Origin: Alistipes sp. | Lineage (GTDB): Bacteria; Bacteroidota; Bacteroidia; Bacteroidales; Rikenellaceae | Reading direction: 5' to 3' | DNA: 64,000 nt | NCBI GenBank assembly: GCA_017531305.1 | Contig: JAFXLG010000013.1 | Span: forward strand, 1 to 64,000 | Shown here: piece after piece, positions 44,520 to 52,803 of the stretch | Position numbering within the stretch: the stretch's first letter is position 1 | How the letters are laid out: every line of letters starts with the position of its first letter | Notes under the pieces: model-generated | What the model was told of the DNA's origin: nothing | Seen by the model: only the letters and a program-made list of their open reading frames with translations | Databases searched by the model: none | Made by a program: the position numbers and the translations under genes

Positions 44520-44549
44520 TTGTTGTTTCTCGAAAAATTCTTACTTTTG
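44520..44549 (+). promoter_or_regulatory. Promoter of the galactoside cluster
   Basis: TTG, 19 bases, TACTTTTG, an exact consensus match 35 bases before the first GH2 gene. Confidence 0.75.
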
Positions 44550-44584
44550 TAAGAATATAAACCTAAACAATTATAAAATATTTT

Positions 44585-46399
44585 ATGAAATCTAAAATCA
44601 TGTTTCTTGTAGCACTCCTTTTCTGTGTTGCATCGTATGCGCAGCCTCGTGCTGAGTATCCTCGTCCTCAGTTTGAGCGTGAGGCATGGGTTAACCTTAA
44701 TGGTGAGTGGAGTTTTACACTTGATCTGTCGAAGTCGGGTCAGAATCGCGATTTCTATAACAGCAAGGGTTTCGAAGGTAAGATCACCGTGCCATTTGCT
44801 CCAGAGAGTAAGCTCTCAGGTATCGGTCATACCGATTTCATCAACAGCGTATGGTATCAGCGCAATATCCAGATCCCAGCAGAGTGGAGTGGAAAGAACA
44901 TCAAGCTTAACTTCGGCGCAGTATATTATACTTCGGAGTATTATATTGACGGCAAGTTTGTAGGTCGTCACTATGGTGGCTCAGACTCTTTCTCATTTGA
45001 TATCACTGAGTTTGTAGCCGATGGTAAGGAGCACTCGTTGGTGGTGCATGCCGAGAGCGATGTTCGTTCGGGTCAACAGCCAGCTGGTAAGCAATCTTCT
45101 ATCTACAACTCACATGGTTGTTTCTATACTCGTACTACAGGTATCTGGCAGACCGTATGGATGGAGGCTGTAGATGCATGTGCGTTGGAGAGAGTTCATG
45201 TCTTGACAGATATCGATCAGAGCCAGGTGGTTGTTACTCCTACATTCTATAACTACATGGCAGGTAACAAGTTTGTTGTTTCGGTTAAGGACGGCGAGAA
45301 GCTCGTTTCGAAGGTGGAGGTTGCTGCTGCGCAGGGTTTACCAGTAGTAGTACCTATCAAGAAGGCTAAGCTCTGGTCTCCAGAGTCGCCATTCCTCTAT
45401 GACGTGGAGTATGAGGTATTATCGGCTGACGGTAAGGTGCTGGATAAGGTGGATGCGTATGTTGGTATGCGTAAGATCCATATCGAGGGCAATAAAATTT
45501 TGTTGAACAACAAGCCATATTATCAGCGTCTGGTATTGGATCAGGGCTTCTATCCTGATGGCGTTTGGACAGCTCCAAGCGATGAGGCGTTGAAGAACGA
45601 TATCTTGATGTCTAAGGCGGCAGGATTCAACGGCGCACGTCTGCACCAGAAGGTATTCGAGGAGCGTTTCTACTATTGGGCAGATAAGCTCGGTTATATC
45701 GTATGGGGCGAGATGGCTTCATGGGGTAAGAGTGCAGCTTCTGTTACTGCAGCCCGTAATTTCATCTCAGAATGGACCAATATCATGGTGCGTGACCGTA
45801 ACCACCCAGCTCTTTTGGTTTGGACTCCATTCAACGAGGAGTGGTCAACTCCAGGCAATGAGGCAGGTCGTTTCTACACAGATGTTTACAACCTGACACG
45901 TCAGTTGGATCCATCACGTCCTGTGAATACTATCAGCGGTGGTTTGTATGCCCCATCAGATTTCTGTACTACCCACAGCTATCAGCAGGATGGTGCGAAG
46001 TTACATAAGCAGCTCTTCGATGGCGAAAAGTTCTATCAGCCACAAGGTCCAAAGGCTGAGAATGCGCCACGAGCTATGCGTTTTCTCGTATATGACGGAA
46101 AGGTGCCTTATATCATCGATGAGTTCGGCGGTATCAAGTGTGCCGAGACTACTCCTGGTGGTGGCTCATGGGGCTATGGTGATGCTGCCAAGACCAAGGA
46201 GGATTTCTACAAGCGTTTGGAATCTCAGGTGAAGGCTATTACCGATCATTCGGATAAAATATGCGGATTCTGCTATACTCAGCTCACAGATGTGGAGCAG
46301 GAGCAGAACGGAGTTTATTACTACAACCGCGAGAATAAGTTTGATATGAAGCGTATCCGCGAGATCTTCCAGATGAAGGCTCAGGGATACGACCAGTAA
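44585..46399 (+). CDS. Secreted glycoside hydrolase family 2 enzyme, copy 1
   Basis: A signal peptide (MKSKIMFLVALLFCVASYAQ) precedes a three-domain GH2 core of 604 residues: jelly-roll start FEREAWVNLNGEWSFTLDL, an immunoglobulin-like domain (KLWSPESPFLYDVEYEVLS) and a TIM barrel. The acid/base Glu is in VWTPFNEEW and the nucleophile Glu in YIIDEFGGIKC. It has none of the large C-terminal domains of LacZ. Substrate could be a beta-galactoside, beta-glucuronide or beta-mannoside; nearby galM and galK favour galactose. It is highly similar to the next gene. Confidence 0.88.
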   Translation: MKSKIMFLVALLFCVASYAQPRAEYPRPQFEREAWVNLNGEWSFTLDLSKSGQNRDFYNSKGFEGKITVPFAPESKLSGIGHTDFINSVWYQRNIQIPAEWSGKNIKLNFGAVYYTSEYYIDGKFVGRHYGGSDSFSFDITEFVADGKEHSLVVHAESDVRSGQQPAGKQSSIYNSHGCFYTRTTGIWQTVWMEAVDACALERVHVLTDIDQSQVVVTPTFYNYMAGNKFVVSVKDGEKLVSKVEVAAAQGLPVVVPIKKAKLWSPESPFLYDVEYEVLSADGKVLDKVDAYVGMRKIHIEGNKILLNNKPYYQRLVLDQGFYPDGVWTAPSDEALKNDILMSKAAGFNGARLHQKVFEERFYYWADKLGYIVWGEMASWGKSAASVTAARNFISEWTNIMVRDRNHPALLVWTPFNEEWSTPGNEAGRFYTDVYNLTRQLDPSRPVNTISGGLYAPSDFCTTHSYQQDGAKLHKQLFDGEKFYQPQGPKAENAPRAMRFLVYDGKVPYIIDEFGGIKCAETTPGGGSWGYGDAAKTKEDFYKRLESQVKAITDHSDKICGFCYTQLTDVEQEQNGVYYYNRENKFDMKRIREIFQMKAQGYDQ

Positions 46400-46409
46400 A
46401 GAGATTCTG

Positions 46410-46446
46410 CACAACCTGTCGGAGCGTGAGCTACGGCAGGTTTGTG
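46410..46446 (+). other. Stable intercistronic RNA hairpin between the two GH2 genes
   Basis: A 12-bp stem with one bulged base is extended by AGC/GCT and capped with a GTGA (GNRA-type) tetraloop. No T tract follows, so it is more likely an mRNA processing or stabilising element than a terminator. Confidence 0.5.
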
Positions 46447-46487
46447 TGGTAAAAATAGGGCGTAAAGAAAATTAAATTATAAAGAAG

Positions 46488-48338
46488 ATGAAAAAGGTTT
46501 TATTACTATTTGTTGCTGCAGTTTTCTCTTTCGCAGCGTTTGCACAGTTGCCACGAGCAGAGTATCCTCGTCCTCAGTTTGAGCGTGAGGCTTGGGTTAA
46601 TCTCAATGGTGAGTGGACTTATACTTTAGACTTGGTTAAGACAGGTTGGGAGCGTGGCTTGATGAAGAGCGAGGGCTTTGATTCTAAGATCATCGTGCCA
46701 TTTGCACCAGAGAGTAAACTCTCAGGCGTTGAGCATAAGGAGTTTATCTCCTGTATCTGGTATCAGCGTCAGATCGAGATTCCTGCCGAGTGGAGTGGCA
46801 AGGATGTGGTTTTGAACTTCGGTGCGGTATATTATGAGTCTGAGGTATATATCGATGGTAAGTTCGTAGATCGTCATTTTGGTGGCTCGGATTCATTCTC
46901 GGTAGATATCACTAAGTTTGTAGAGGCTGGTAAGAAGCACTCATTGGTGGTAAGTGCGCAGAGCGATTTGCGTGGAGGACGTCAGGGTGCAGGTAAGCAG
47001 TCTTTGCGTCACGATCCTTTTGAGTGTATGTACACTCGTACTACAGGTATCTGGCAGACAGTGTGGATGGAGGCAGTGGCTCCTACAGCTTTGAAGCGTG
47101 TGAAGATCACTCCTGATGTAGATCGCAGTCAGGTGGCTATGGAGTTTACTATGTATCGTAATGCTGCTGGCAATACTTTGACAATTAATGTGTTGGATGG
47201 TAAGAAGGTGGTTGCTACAGAGACTGCAGCTGTTGCTTCGGGCTCTATCACTACATTGCCAATCAAGAAGGCTAAACTTTGGTCTCCAGAGTCTCCATTC
47301 CTCTACGATGTAGAGTTTGTGTTGAAGAATCGCGAGGGCGAGGTTATCGATCATGTTAAGTCATATTTCGGTATGCGTAAGATCCATACCGAGGGTAACA
47401 AGATCTATTTGAACAACGAGCCATATTATCAGCGTTTGGTATTGGATCAGGGCTTCTATCCAGACGGTATCTGGACTGCTCCAAGCGATGCTGCGTTGAA
47501 GAAGGATATCGAGCTTTCGATGGCTGCAGGTTTCAATGGCGCACGTCTGCACCAGAAGGTATTTGAGGAGCGTTTCCACTATTGGGCAGACAAGTTGGGT
47601 TATTTGACTTGGGGTGAGGCTCCAAGCTGGGGCTTCGATGCTAACCATGTGGAGTCGGCTCGTAACTTTATCGCAGAGTGGCGTAACGTAGTGGTGCGTG
47701 ATATGAATCACCCATCTATCGTAACATGGACTCCATTCAATGAGCAGTTCTGGCCAGATGAGACTCAGTTCCCACGTTTCCAGGCTGATATCTATACTAT
47801 TACCAAGCAGTTGGATCCTTCACGCCCAATCAATACCGTGAGTGGTGGTGTGCAGACTTTGACAGATATCTGGACTGAGCATCACTATGAGCAGAACCCA
47901 GAGCGTCTGAAGGAGATTATCTTCAACAATGGCGATATGTTCGTTCGCGCTCCAGATGTGCAGTCACGCGTGCGCGGCAACATCGGTTTCAATCGTGGTA
48001 TTTTGAACTCTCCATTTACATTCCCTAAGTATGAGGGCGATATCCCTTATATCTTGGATGAGTTTGGTGGTATCAAGTGTATGGAGGCTAACCCTGCCAA
48101 GGATGGTGCTTGGGGTTATGGCGATGCTGCTCAGACCAAGGAGGATTTCTACAAGCGTTTGGAGGCTCAGGTGAAGGTTTTGATCGACATGAGCGACAAG
48201 ATGTGGGGATACTGCTATACTCAGCTTACAGACGTTATGCAGGAGCAGAATGGTATCTACTATTTCGATCGTGGTAGCAAGTACGACATGGAACGCGTAC
48301 GCAAGATCTTCCAGATGCCATTGCCAGAGGGCAAATAA
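46488..48338 (+). CDS. Secreted glycoside hydrolase family 2 enzyme, copy 2
   Basis: This is a 616-residue paralogue of the preceding gene, sharing the mature start PRAEYPRPQFEREAWVNLNG, the block RKIHTEGNKIYLNNEPYYQ and GARLHQKVFEERF, after its own signal peptide (VAAVFSFAAFAQ). Acid/base Glu lies in TWTPFNEQF, nucleophile Glu in YILDEFGGIKC. It differs from copy 1 in the first residues after the acid/base (FNEQFW against FNEEWS) and in the 505-540 loop, places that can alter substrate choice. The copies probably act on related linkages. Confidence 0.88.
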   Translation: MKKVLLLFVAAVFSFAAFAQLPRAEYPRPQFEREAWVNLNGEWTYTLDLVKTGWERGLMKSEGFDSKIIVPFAPESKLSGVEHKEFISCIWYQRQIEIPAEWSGKDVVLNFGAVYYESEVYIDGKFVDRHFGGSDSFSVDITKFVEAGKKHSLVVSAQSDLRGGRQGAGKQSLRHDPFECMYTRTTGIWQTVWMEAVAPTALKRVKITPDVDRSQVAMEFTMYRNAAGNTLTINVLDGKKVVATETAAVASGSITTLPIKKAKLWSPESPFLYDVEFVLKNREGEVIDHVKSYFGMRKIHTEGNKIYLNNEPYYQRLVLDQGFYPDGIWTAPSDAALKKDIELSMAAGFNGARLHQKVFEERFHYWADKLGYLTWGEAPSWGFDANHVESARNFIAEWRNVVVRDMNHPSIVTWTPFNEQFWPDETQFPRFQADIYTITKQLDPSRPINTVSGGVQTLTDIWTEHHYEQNPERLKEIIFNNGDMFVRAPDVQSRVRGNIGFNRGILNSPFTFPKYEGDIPYILDEFGGIKCMEANPAKDGAWGYGDAAQTKEDFYKRLEAQVKVLIDMSDKMWGYCYTQLTDVMQEQNGIYYFDRGSKYDMERVRKIFQMPLPEGK

Positions 48339-48374
48339 AAGTGAGTAGTAAGGAAAATTATAAAATGAAGTGTT

Positions 48375-49511
48375 ATGAGAAAGTTTTTTGGAGTATTGGC
48401 AGCAGCTGTAATGATGGTTGGTTGCTGTGGCAATAAATGCGAGGAGGGTGGTTTGCAGTTGATGAAGGCTGAGAACTTCCAGACTACGGTAGATGGTAAG
48501 AAGGTTGATCTTTATACCTTGACAAATGGTACTATTACAATGCAGGTTACCAACTTCGGTGGTCGTGTAGTATCGTTGTGGACTCCCGATCGCGAGGGTA
48601 AGATGGCAGATATCGTGTTGGGTTATGAGAATATTGACCGCTATGTGAACAATACAGGCGAGCGTTTCTTGGGTGCCAACGTAGGTCGTGTTGCTAATCG
48701 TATCGGTAAGGGTAAGTTTACGCTTAATGGCAAAGATTATCAGGTGACTTGCAATAGCAACGGTCAGATGTTGCATGGTGGTGCCAAGGGTATCGATATG
48801 CTTGTATGGGATGTCGTGGAGGTTAAGCCAGATGCTATGGTAATGAAGGTTAGAGTACCAGATGGCATGGATGGCTTCCCAGGTAACTTGGATATCACTA
48901 TGACATATAAGTTGACTGCTGAGAATGAGTTTGTAGTGACTTATGCAGCTAAGACTGATGCTCCTACATTGGTTAACCTTTCACACCACTCATTCTTCAA
49001 CCTCAAGGGTGAGGCAGGTGGTACTATCACCGATCATGAGCTTACTATCAAGGCTGATCGCATCACTCCTACCGATGTGGATTTGATCCCAACAGGCGAG
49101 ATTATCCCTGTGGAGGGTACTCCATTTGATTTCCGTAAGCCACACACTATCGGCGAGCGTATCGAGGCAGATCACGAACAACTCAAGAATGGTAAGGGTT
49201 ACGACTTGAATTGGGTTTTGGAGCGCGAGGATGATGGTCAGGTGCTCAACATCTGTACACTTTATGAGCCAACATCGGGTCGTGCTATGGATGTTGCTAC
49301 AGATCAGGTGGCTATTCAGTTCTATAGCGGTAACTTCTTCGATGGCACATACAACGGTAAGTATGGTAAGCCTTTGAAGTTCCGCGAGTCGGTAGCGTTG
49401 GAGACTCAGAAGCATCCAGATGCTATTAACCACGATGGTTTCCCTTCGACTGTGCTGAACCCAGGCGAGACATACAACCACGTATGTATCTATAAGTTCT
49501 ATACTAAGTAA
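48375..49511 (+). CDS. galM: Aldose 1-epimerase (mutarotase), lipoprotein
   Basis: A lipobox (VMMVGC, Cys about residue 17) suggests envelope anchoring. The catalytic domain shows MLHGGAKGIDMLVW, the catalytic His in NLSHHSFFNL and the catalytic Glu in VALETQKHPDA. GalM converts beta-D-galactose, as released by glycosidases, to the alpha form that GalK needs. It follows the second GH2 gene by 36 bases. The extra cysteines near the N-terminus (GCCGNKCEEGG) are unusual. Confidence 0.92.
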   Translation: MRKFFGVLAAAVMMVGCCGNKCEEGGLQLMKAENFQTTVDGKKVDLYTLTNGTITMQVTNFGGRVVSLWTPDREGKMADIVLGYENIDRYVNNTGERFLGANVGRVANRIGKGKFTLNGKDYQVTCNSNGQMLHGGAKGIDMLVWDVVEVKPDAMVMKVRVPDGMDGFPGNLDITMTYKLTAENEFVVTYAAKTDAPTLVNLSHHSFFNLKGEAGGTITDHELTIKADRITPTDVDLIPTGEIIPVEGTPFDFRKPHTIGERIEADHEQLKNGKGYDLNWVLEREDDGQVLNICTLYEPTSGRAMDVATDQVAIQFYSGNFFDGTYNGKYGKPLKFRESVALETQKHPDAINHDGFPSTVLNPGETYNHVCIYKFYTK

Positions 49512-49523
49512 ACAACCTAAAGA

Positions 49524-51518
49524 ATGAAAAAAATTATATTGATTGCCCTTGTGGCATTGATGGGCTTCACCGCTTCGGCTCAGAATCGTTGGTCGATCCA
49601 GCCTGATGGAAAGACTATCCGTATGGAGGTCAAGCAGGGTAACTACCCTCACAACGATCATGTCGAGATGAGTGGTAAGATGATGGCTACGGTACTCTAT
49701 TGGGGTGTTGACGAGAATGCCAAGTTTGTGTTGGATCGCTCGCTCGTGTTTCCAATGTTGCGCCGTATTCCAAATAATACCCACGCCAGCTTGATGCTTC
49801 GCCAGAAGCTGGATGTTGTAGCACAACTCAGAATCAACAACAATAACAATCTGAAGTTCACTACCCGCTATGTCGAACTCAATGGCGCGATGACAGTGGT
49901 GGAGGATCATAAGGGCGGTAACTATGGCTTGGAGATCACTCGTACAATCTTCCCAACCATGGAGCGTCCTATGATGTGTGAGCATTATGTTGTGCGCAAT
50001 AGCGGTACTGTGGATATGGCGTTGCAGGTGCCAGATCTTCAGCAGTCATTCCTGACAGATCCAGAGAAGGGCGTCAAGGGCTCATATAAAGTATCTACTC
50101 ATGTAGAGGGTGCTGGTGTCTATAAGCTCAAGCCAGGCGATCAGATCGAGTTCGATCTGGTTATTCAGGCTGGTCTGAAGGATGAGAAGTTTGCGGCAGT
50201 TGACGTGAAGGCTGCATTGGCTGAGCGTAAGGCATTCATTGACCACATGGATGAGAATCTGGTGTTGGATACTCCAGACGATGTGATAGATACCGAGTTC
50301 CGCTTTGCTAAGATTCGTGCTTCGGAGTCTATCTGTAAGACAAAGGGCGGTTATATGCACGCTCCAGGTGGCGAGAGCTATTATGCTGCTATCTGGGCAA
50401 ACGATCAGGCAGAGTATGTAAACCCATTCTTCCCATTCACAGGTTATGCGGTGGGTAATGAGTCTGCCTTGAACTCATATATGCACTTCGCTCGCTTTAT
50501 GAATGATGAGTGGAAGCCTATCCCAAGCTCTATCATTGCCGAGGGTGATGATATCTGGAATGGTGCAGGTGACCGCGGTGACGCAGCCATGATCGCTTAT
50601 GGAGCTTCTCGTTATGCTTTGACACGTGCCGATAAGGACGAGGCTAAGCAGTTGTGGCCACTTATCGAGTGGTGTTTGGAGTATAGTCGCCGCCAAATGA
50701 ATGAGCATGGTGTAGTGAAGTCTGATCGTGATGAGTTGGAGGGTCGTTTCCCATCGGGTCCAGCCAATCTTTGTACCTCAACTCTCTATTACGATGCGTT
50801 GATTTCATCGGCATATCTTAGTCGCGAGTTGGGTATGTCGAGCAAGGTATATGCCGATTTGATGAAGCGTGCTAAGGCTATGCATGCAGCCATCGAGTCG
50901 TACTTCGGAGCAAACGTAAAGGGTTATGAGACATATCGTTACTATGAGGGTAATGATATTCTTCGCGCATGGATCTGTATGCCTTTGTGTGTAGGAATCT
51001 ATGACCGCGCTGAGGAGACCGTAAACGCTATGTTTAAGTCAGATCTCTACACTAAGGATGGTTTGTTGACAGCTCAGAATAGCGAGACTTTCTGGGATCG
51101 CTCGACTCTCTATGCTTTCCGTGGTGGATATGCCGCTGGTTTCCCTGATTTCATGACTGAGGAACTTTCATATTACTCTAATCGCCGTTTGTTGGGTGAT
51201 CACGTGCCATATCCTATCGAGGCATGGCCAGAGGGTAGCCAGCGTCACCTCTCTGCAGAGAGTGGACTCTATTGCCGTATCATCACAGAGGGTATGTTTG
51301 GTATCCGCCCAACAGGAATGCGCTCGTTTGAGCTTAAGCCAGAGATCCCTACAGATTGGGAGTATGCTTCGCTTAAGAATGTGCGTGCCTTTGGTGGTAA
51401 CTTTGATGTTGACGTAAAGCGCGTTGGCGGAAAATTGCAGGTAGTAGTGAAGGAGCAGGGAGGTAAGACCCAGACCTTTAACGTAAAGCAGGGCAAGGTA
51501 ATTAATGTAAAGCTTTAA
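49524..51518 (+). CDS. Secreted putative (alpha/alpha)6-barrel glycoside hydrolase, family not recognised
   Basis: A signal peptide (MKKIILIALVALMGFTASAQ) leads a 664-residue protein. The N-terminal ~260 residues look like a beta-sandwich. From about residue 265 the pattern is helical, with conserved acidic and aromatic segments such as WANDQAEYVNPFFPFTGY, EGDDIWNGAGDRGDAAM and SDRDELEGRFPSGPANL, which resemble six-hairpin glycosidases (GH63/GH78/GH95-like). The C-terminal ~85 residues are again beta rich. I cannot name the family. Its position between galM and galK suggests it releases or processes a galactose-containing glycan. Confidence 0.6.
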   Translation: MKKIILIALVALMGFTASAQNRWSIQPDGKTIRMEVKQGNYPHNDHVEMSGKMMATVLYWGVDENAKFVLDRSLVFPMLRRIPNNTHASLMLRQKLDVVAQLRINNNNNLKFTTRYVELNGAMTVVEDHKGGNYGLEITRTIFPTMERPMMCEHYVVRNSGTVDMALQVPDLQQSFLTDPEKGVKGSYKVSTHVEGAGVYKLKPGDQIEFDLVIQAGLKDEKFAAVDVKAALAERKAFIDHMDENLVLDTPDDVIDTEFRFAKIRASESICKTKGGYMHAPGGESYYAAIWANDQAEYVNPFFPFTGYAVGNESALNSYMHFARFMNDEWKPIPSSIIAEGDDIWNGAGDRGDAAMIAYGASRYALTRADKDEAKQLWPLIEWCLEYSRRQMNEHGVVKSDRDELEGRFPSGPANLCTSTLYYDALISSAYLSRELGMSSKVYADLMKRAKAMHAAIESYFGANVKGYETYRYYEGNDILRAWICMPLCVGIYDRAEETVNAMFKSDLYTKDGLLTAQNSETFWDRSTLYAFRGGYAAGFPDFMTEELSYYSNRRLLGDHVPYPIEAWPEGSQRHLSAESGLYCRIITEGMFGIRPTGMRSFELKPEIPTDWEYASLKNVRAFGGNFDVDVKRVGGKLQVVVKEQGGKTQTFNVKQGKVINVKL

Positions 51519-51567
51519 TAGAAAATTCTATCAATCTAATAATAACTAACTAAACAATTTTAAAACT

Positions 51568-52713
51568 ATGGACATTCAATTGATCAGAGAGAAATTTGCA
51601 GAGAAGTTTGGCACAACAGGTGAACTTTATACTTCTCCAGGTCGCATCAACCTTATCGGTGAGCATACAGACTACAATGGCGGTTTCGTATTCCCAGGTG
51701 CTATCGACAAGGGCTTGGTAGCTGAGATTAAGCCTAACGGTACAGATAAGATCCGCGCATATTCAGTAGATTTGAAGGAGTATGCTATCTTCGGTTTGAA
51801 CGAGGAGGATAAGCCAGAGCAGTCTTGGGCATGCTACATCTTCGGTGTTGCTCGCGAGATTCAGAAGCGCGGTTTCAAGGTAGAGGGTTTCGATACAGCA
51901 TTTGGAGGTGATGTGCCTCTCGGAGCAGGTCTTTCATCATCGGCTGCTTTGGAGTCAACATTCGCTTTTGCGTTGAACCATATCTACAACGGTGATAAGA
52001 TTGGTAAGTTTGAGTTGGCTCGCATCGGTCAGTCAACAGAGCACAACTACTGCGGTGTTAAGTGCGGTATTATGGACCAGTTCGCTTCAGTACACGGTAA
52101 GAAGGGTAACTTGATGCGTTTGGACTGCCTCTCTTCTGAGTTCGAGTACTTCCCATTCGATCCTGAGAAGTATGGCTACCGTTTGGTATTGGTTGATTCT
52201 GTTGTTAAGCACGAGTTGGTAGGTTCTCCATACAACAAACGCCGTGAGTCTTGTGAGCGCGTTGCTGCTAAGCTTGGTCAGGAGACTTTGCGTGGTGCTA
52301 CAATGGAGCAGTTGGATGCTATCAAGGGTCAGATTACAGCTGAGGATTATATGCGTGCTCGCTACGTTATCGGCGAGGAGAAGCGTGTGCTTGACGTATG
52401 TGCTGCTCTGGAGGCTGGCGACTTGGAGACTGTTGGTGAGCGTATGTATGAGACTCACTGGGGTATGTCTAAGGATTATGAGGTTAGCTGTGAGGAGCTC
52501 GACTTGTTGGCAACAGTTGCTAAGGAGTGTGGCGTAACAGGTTCTCGTATCATGGGCGGTGGCTTCGGTGGTTGCACAATCAACATGGTTAAGGCTGATT
52601 TGTATGACAACTTCATCGCAACAGCTAAGGAGAAGTTCGCTGCAGCTTATGGTCATGAGCCTAAGATCTATGACGTTGTTATCTCTGATGGCGCACGTAA
52701 GTTGGAGATCTAA
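51568..52713 (+). CDS. galK: Galactokinase
   Basis: GalK phosphorylates alpha-D-galactose at C1. The signature SPGRINLIGEHTDYNGGFVFP (residues ~23-43), the GHMP motif GDVPLGAGLSSSAALES and the C-terminal GSRIMGGGFGGCTINMV are complete; KCGIMDQFAS holds the catalytic Asp. Length (381) is normal and there is no signal peptide, so it is cytosolic. No galT or galE lies in the window, so galactose-1-phosphate must be handled by genes elsewhere. Confidence 0.97.
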   Translation: MDIQLIREKFAEKFGTTGELYTSPGRINLIGEHTDYNGGFVFPGAIDKGLVAEIKPNGTDKIRAYSVDLKEYAIFGLNEEDKPEQSWACYIFGVAREIQKRGFKVEGFDTAFGGDVPLGAGLSSSAALESTFAFALNHIYNGDKIGKFELARIGQSTEHNYCGVKCGIMDQFASVHGKKGNLMRLDCLSSEFEYFPFDPEKYGYRLVLVDSVVKHELVGSPYNKRRESCERVAAKLGQETLRGATMEQLDAIKGQITAEDYMRARYVIGEEKRVLDVCAALEAGDLETVGERMYETHWGMSKDYEVSCEELDLLATVAKECGVTGSRIMGGGFGGCTINMVKADLYDNFIATAKEKFAAAYGHEPKIYDVVISDGARKLEI

Positions 52714-52737
52714 TATCTCTTAGAAAAGAGTTTTTAT

Positions 52738-52771
52738 GGTAACCGATTGCCCGCAGGGGCATTCGGTTGCC
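52738..52771 (+). terminator. Terminator after galK
   Basis: A 15-bp stem with one mismatch and one G-T pair (GGTAACCGA / TCGGTTGCC outer arms), 4-base loop, followed by TTGTTTT. It divides galK from the esterase pair; only about 32 bases then remain before the next gene, and no separate promoter is evident, so some readthrough is likely. Confidence 0.75.
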
Positions 52772-52803
52772 TTGTTTTACGATAAAGAGGATTAATACAT
52801 CGG

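Noticed and set aside
47964..48776. 270-codon minus-strand frame over the GH2/galM junction
   Set aside because: It is a shadow of codon use in two real genes.
48990..49985. 331-codon minus-strand frame
   Set aside because: It spans parts of galM and the next gene in antisense. Both plus-strand genes are well supported, and the antisense protein shows no domain.
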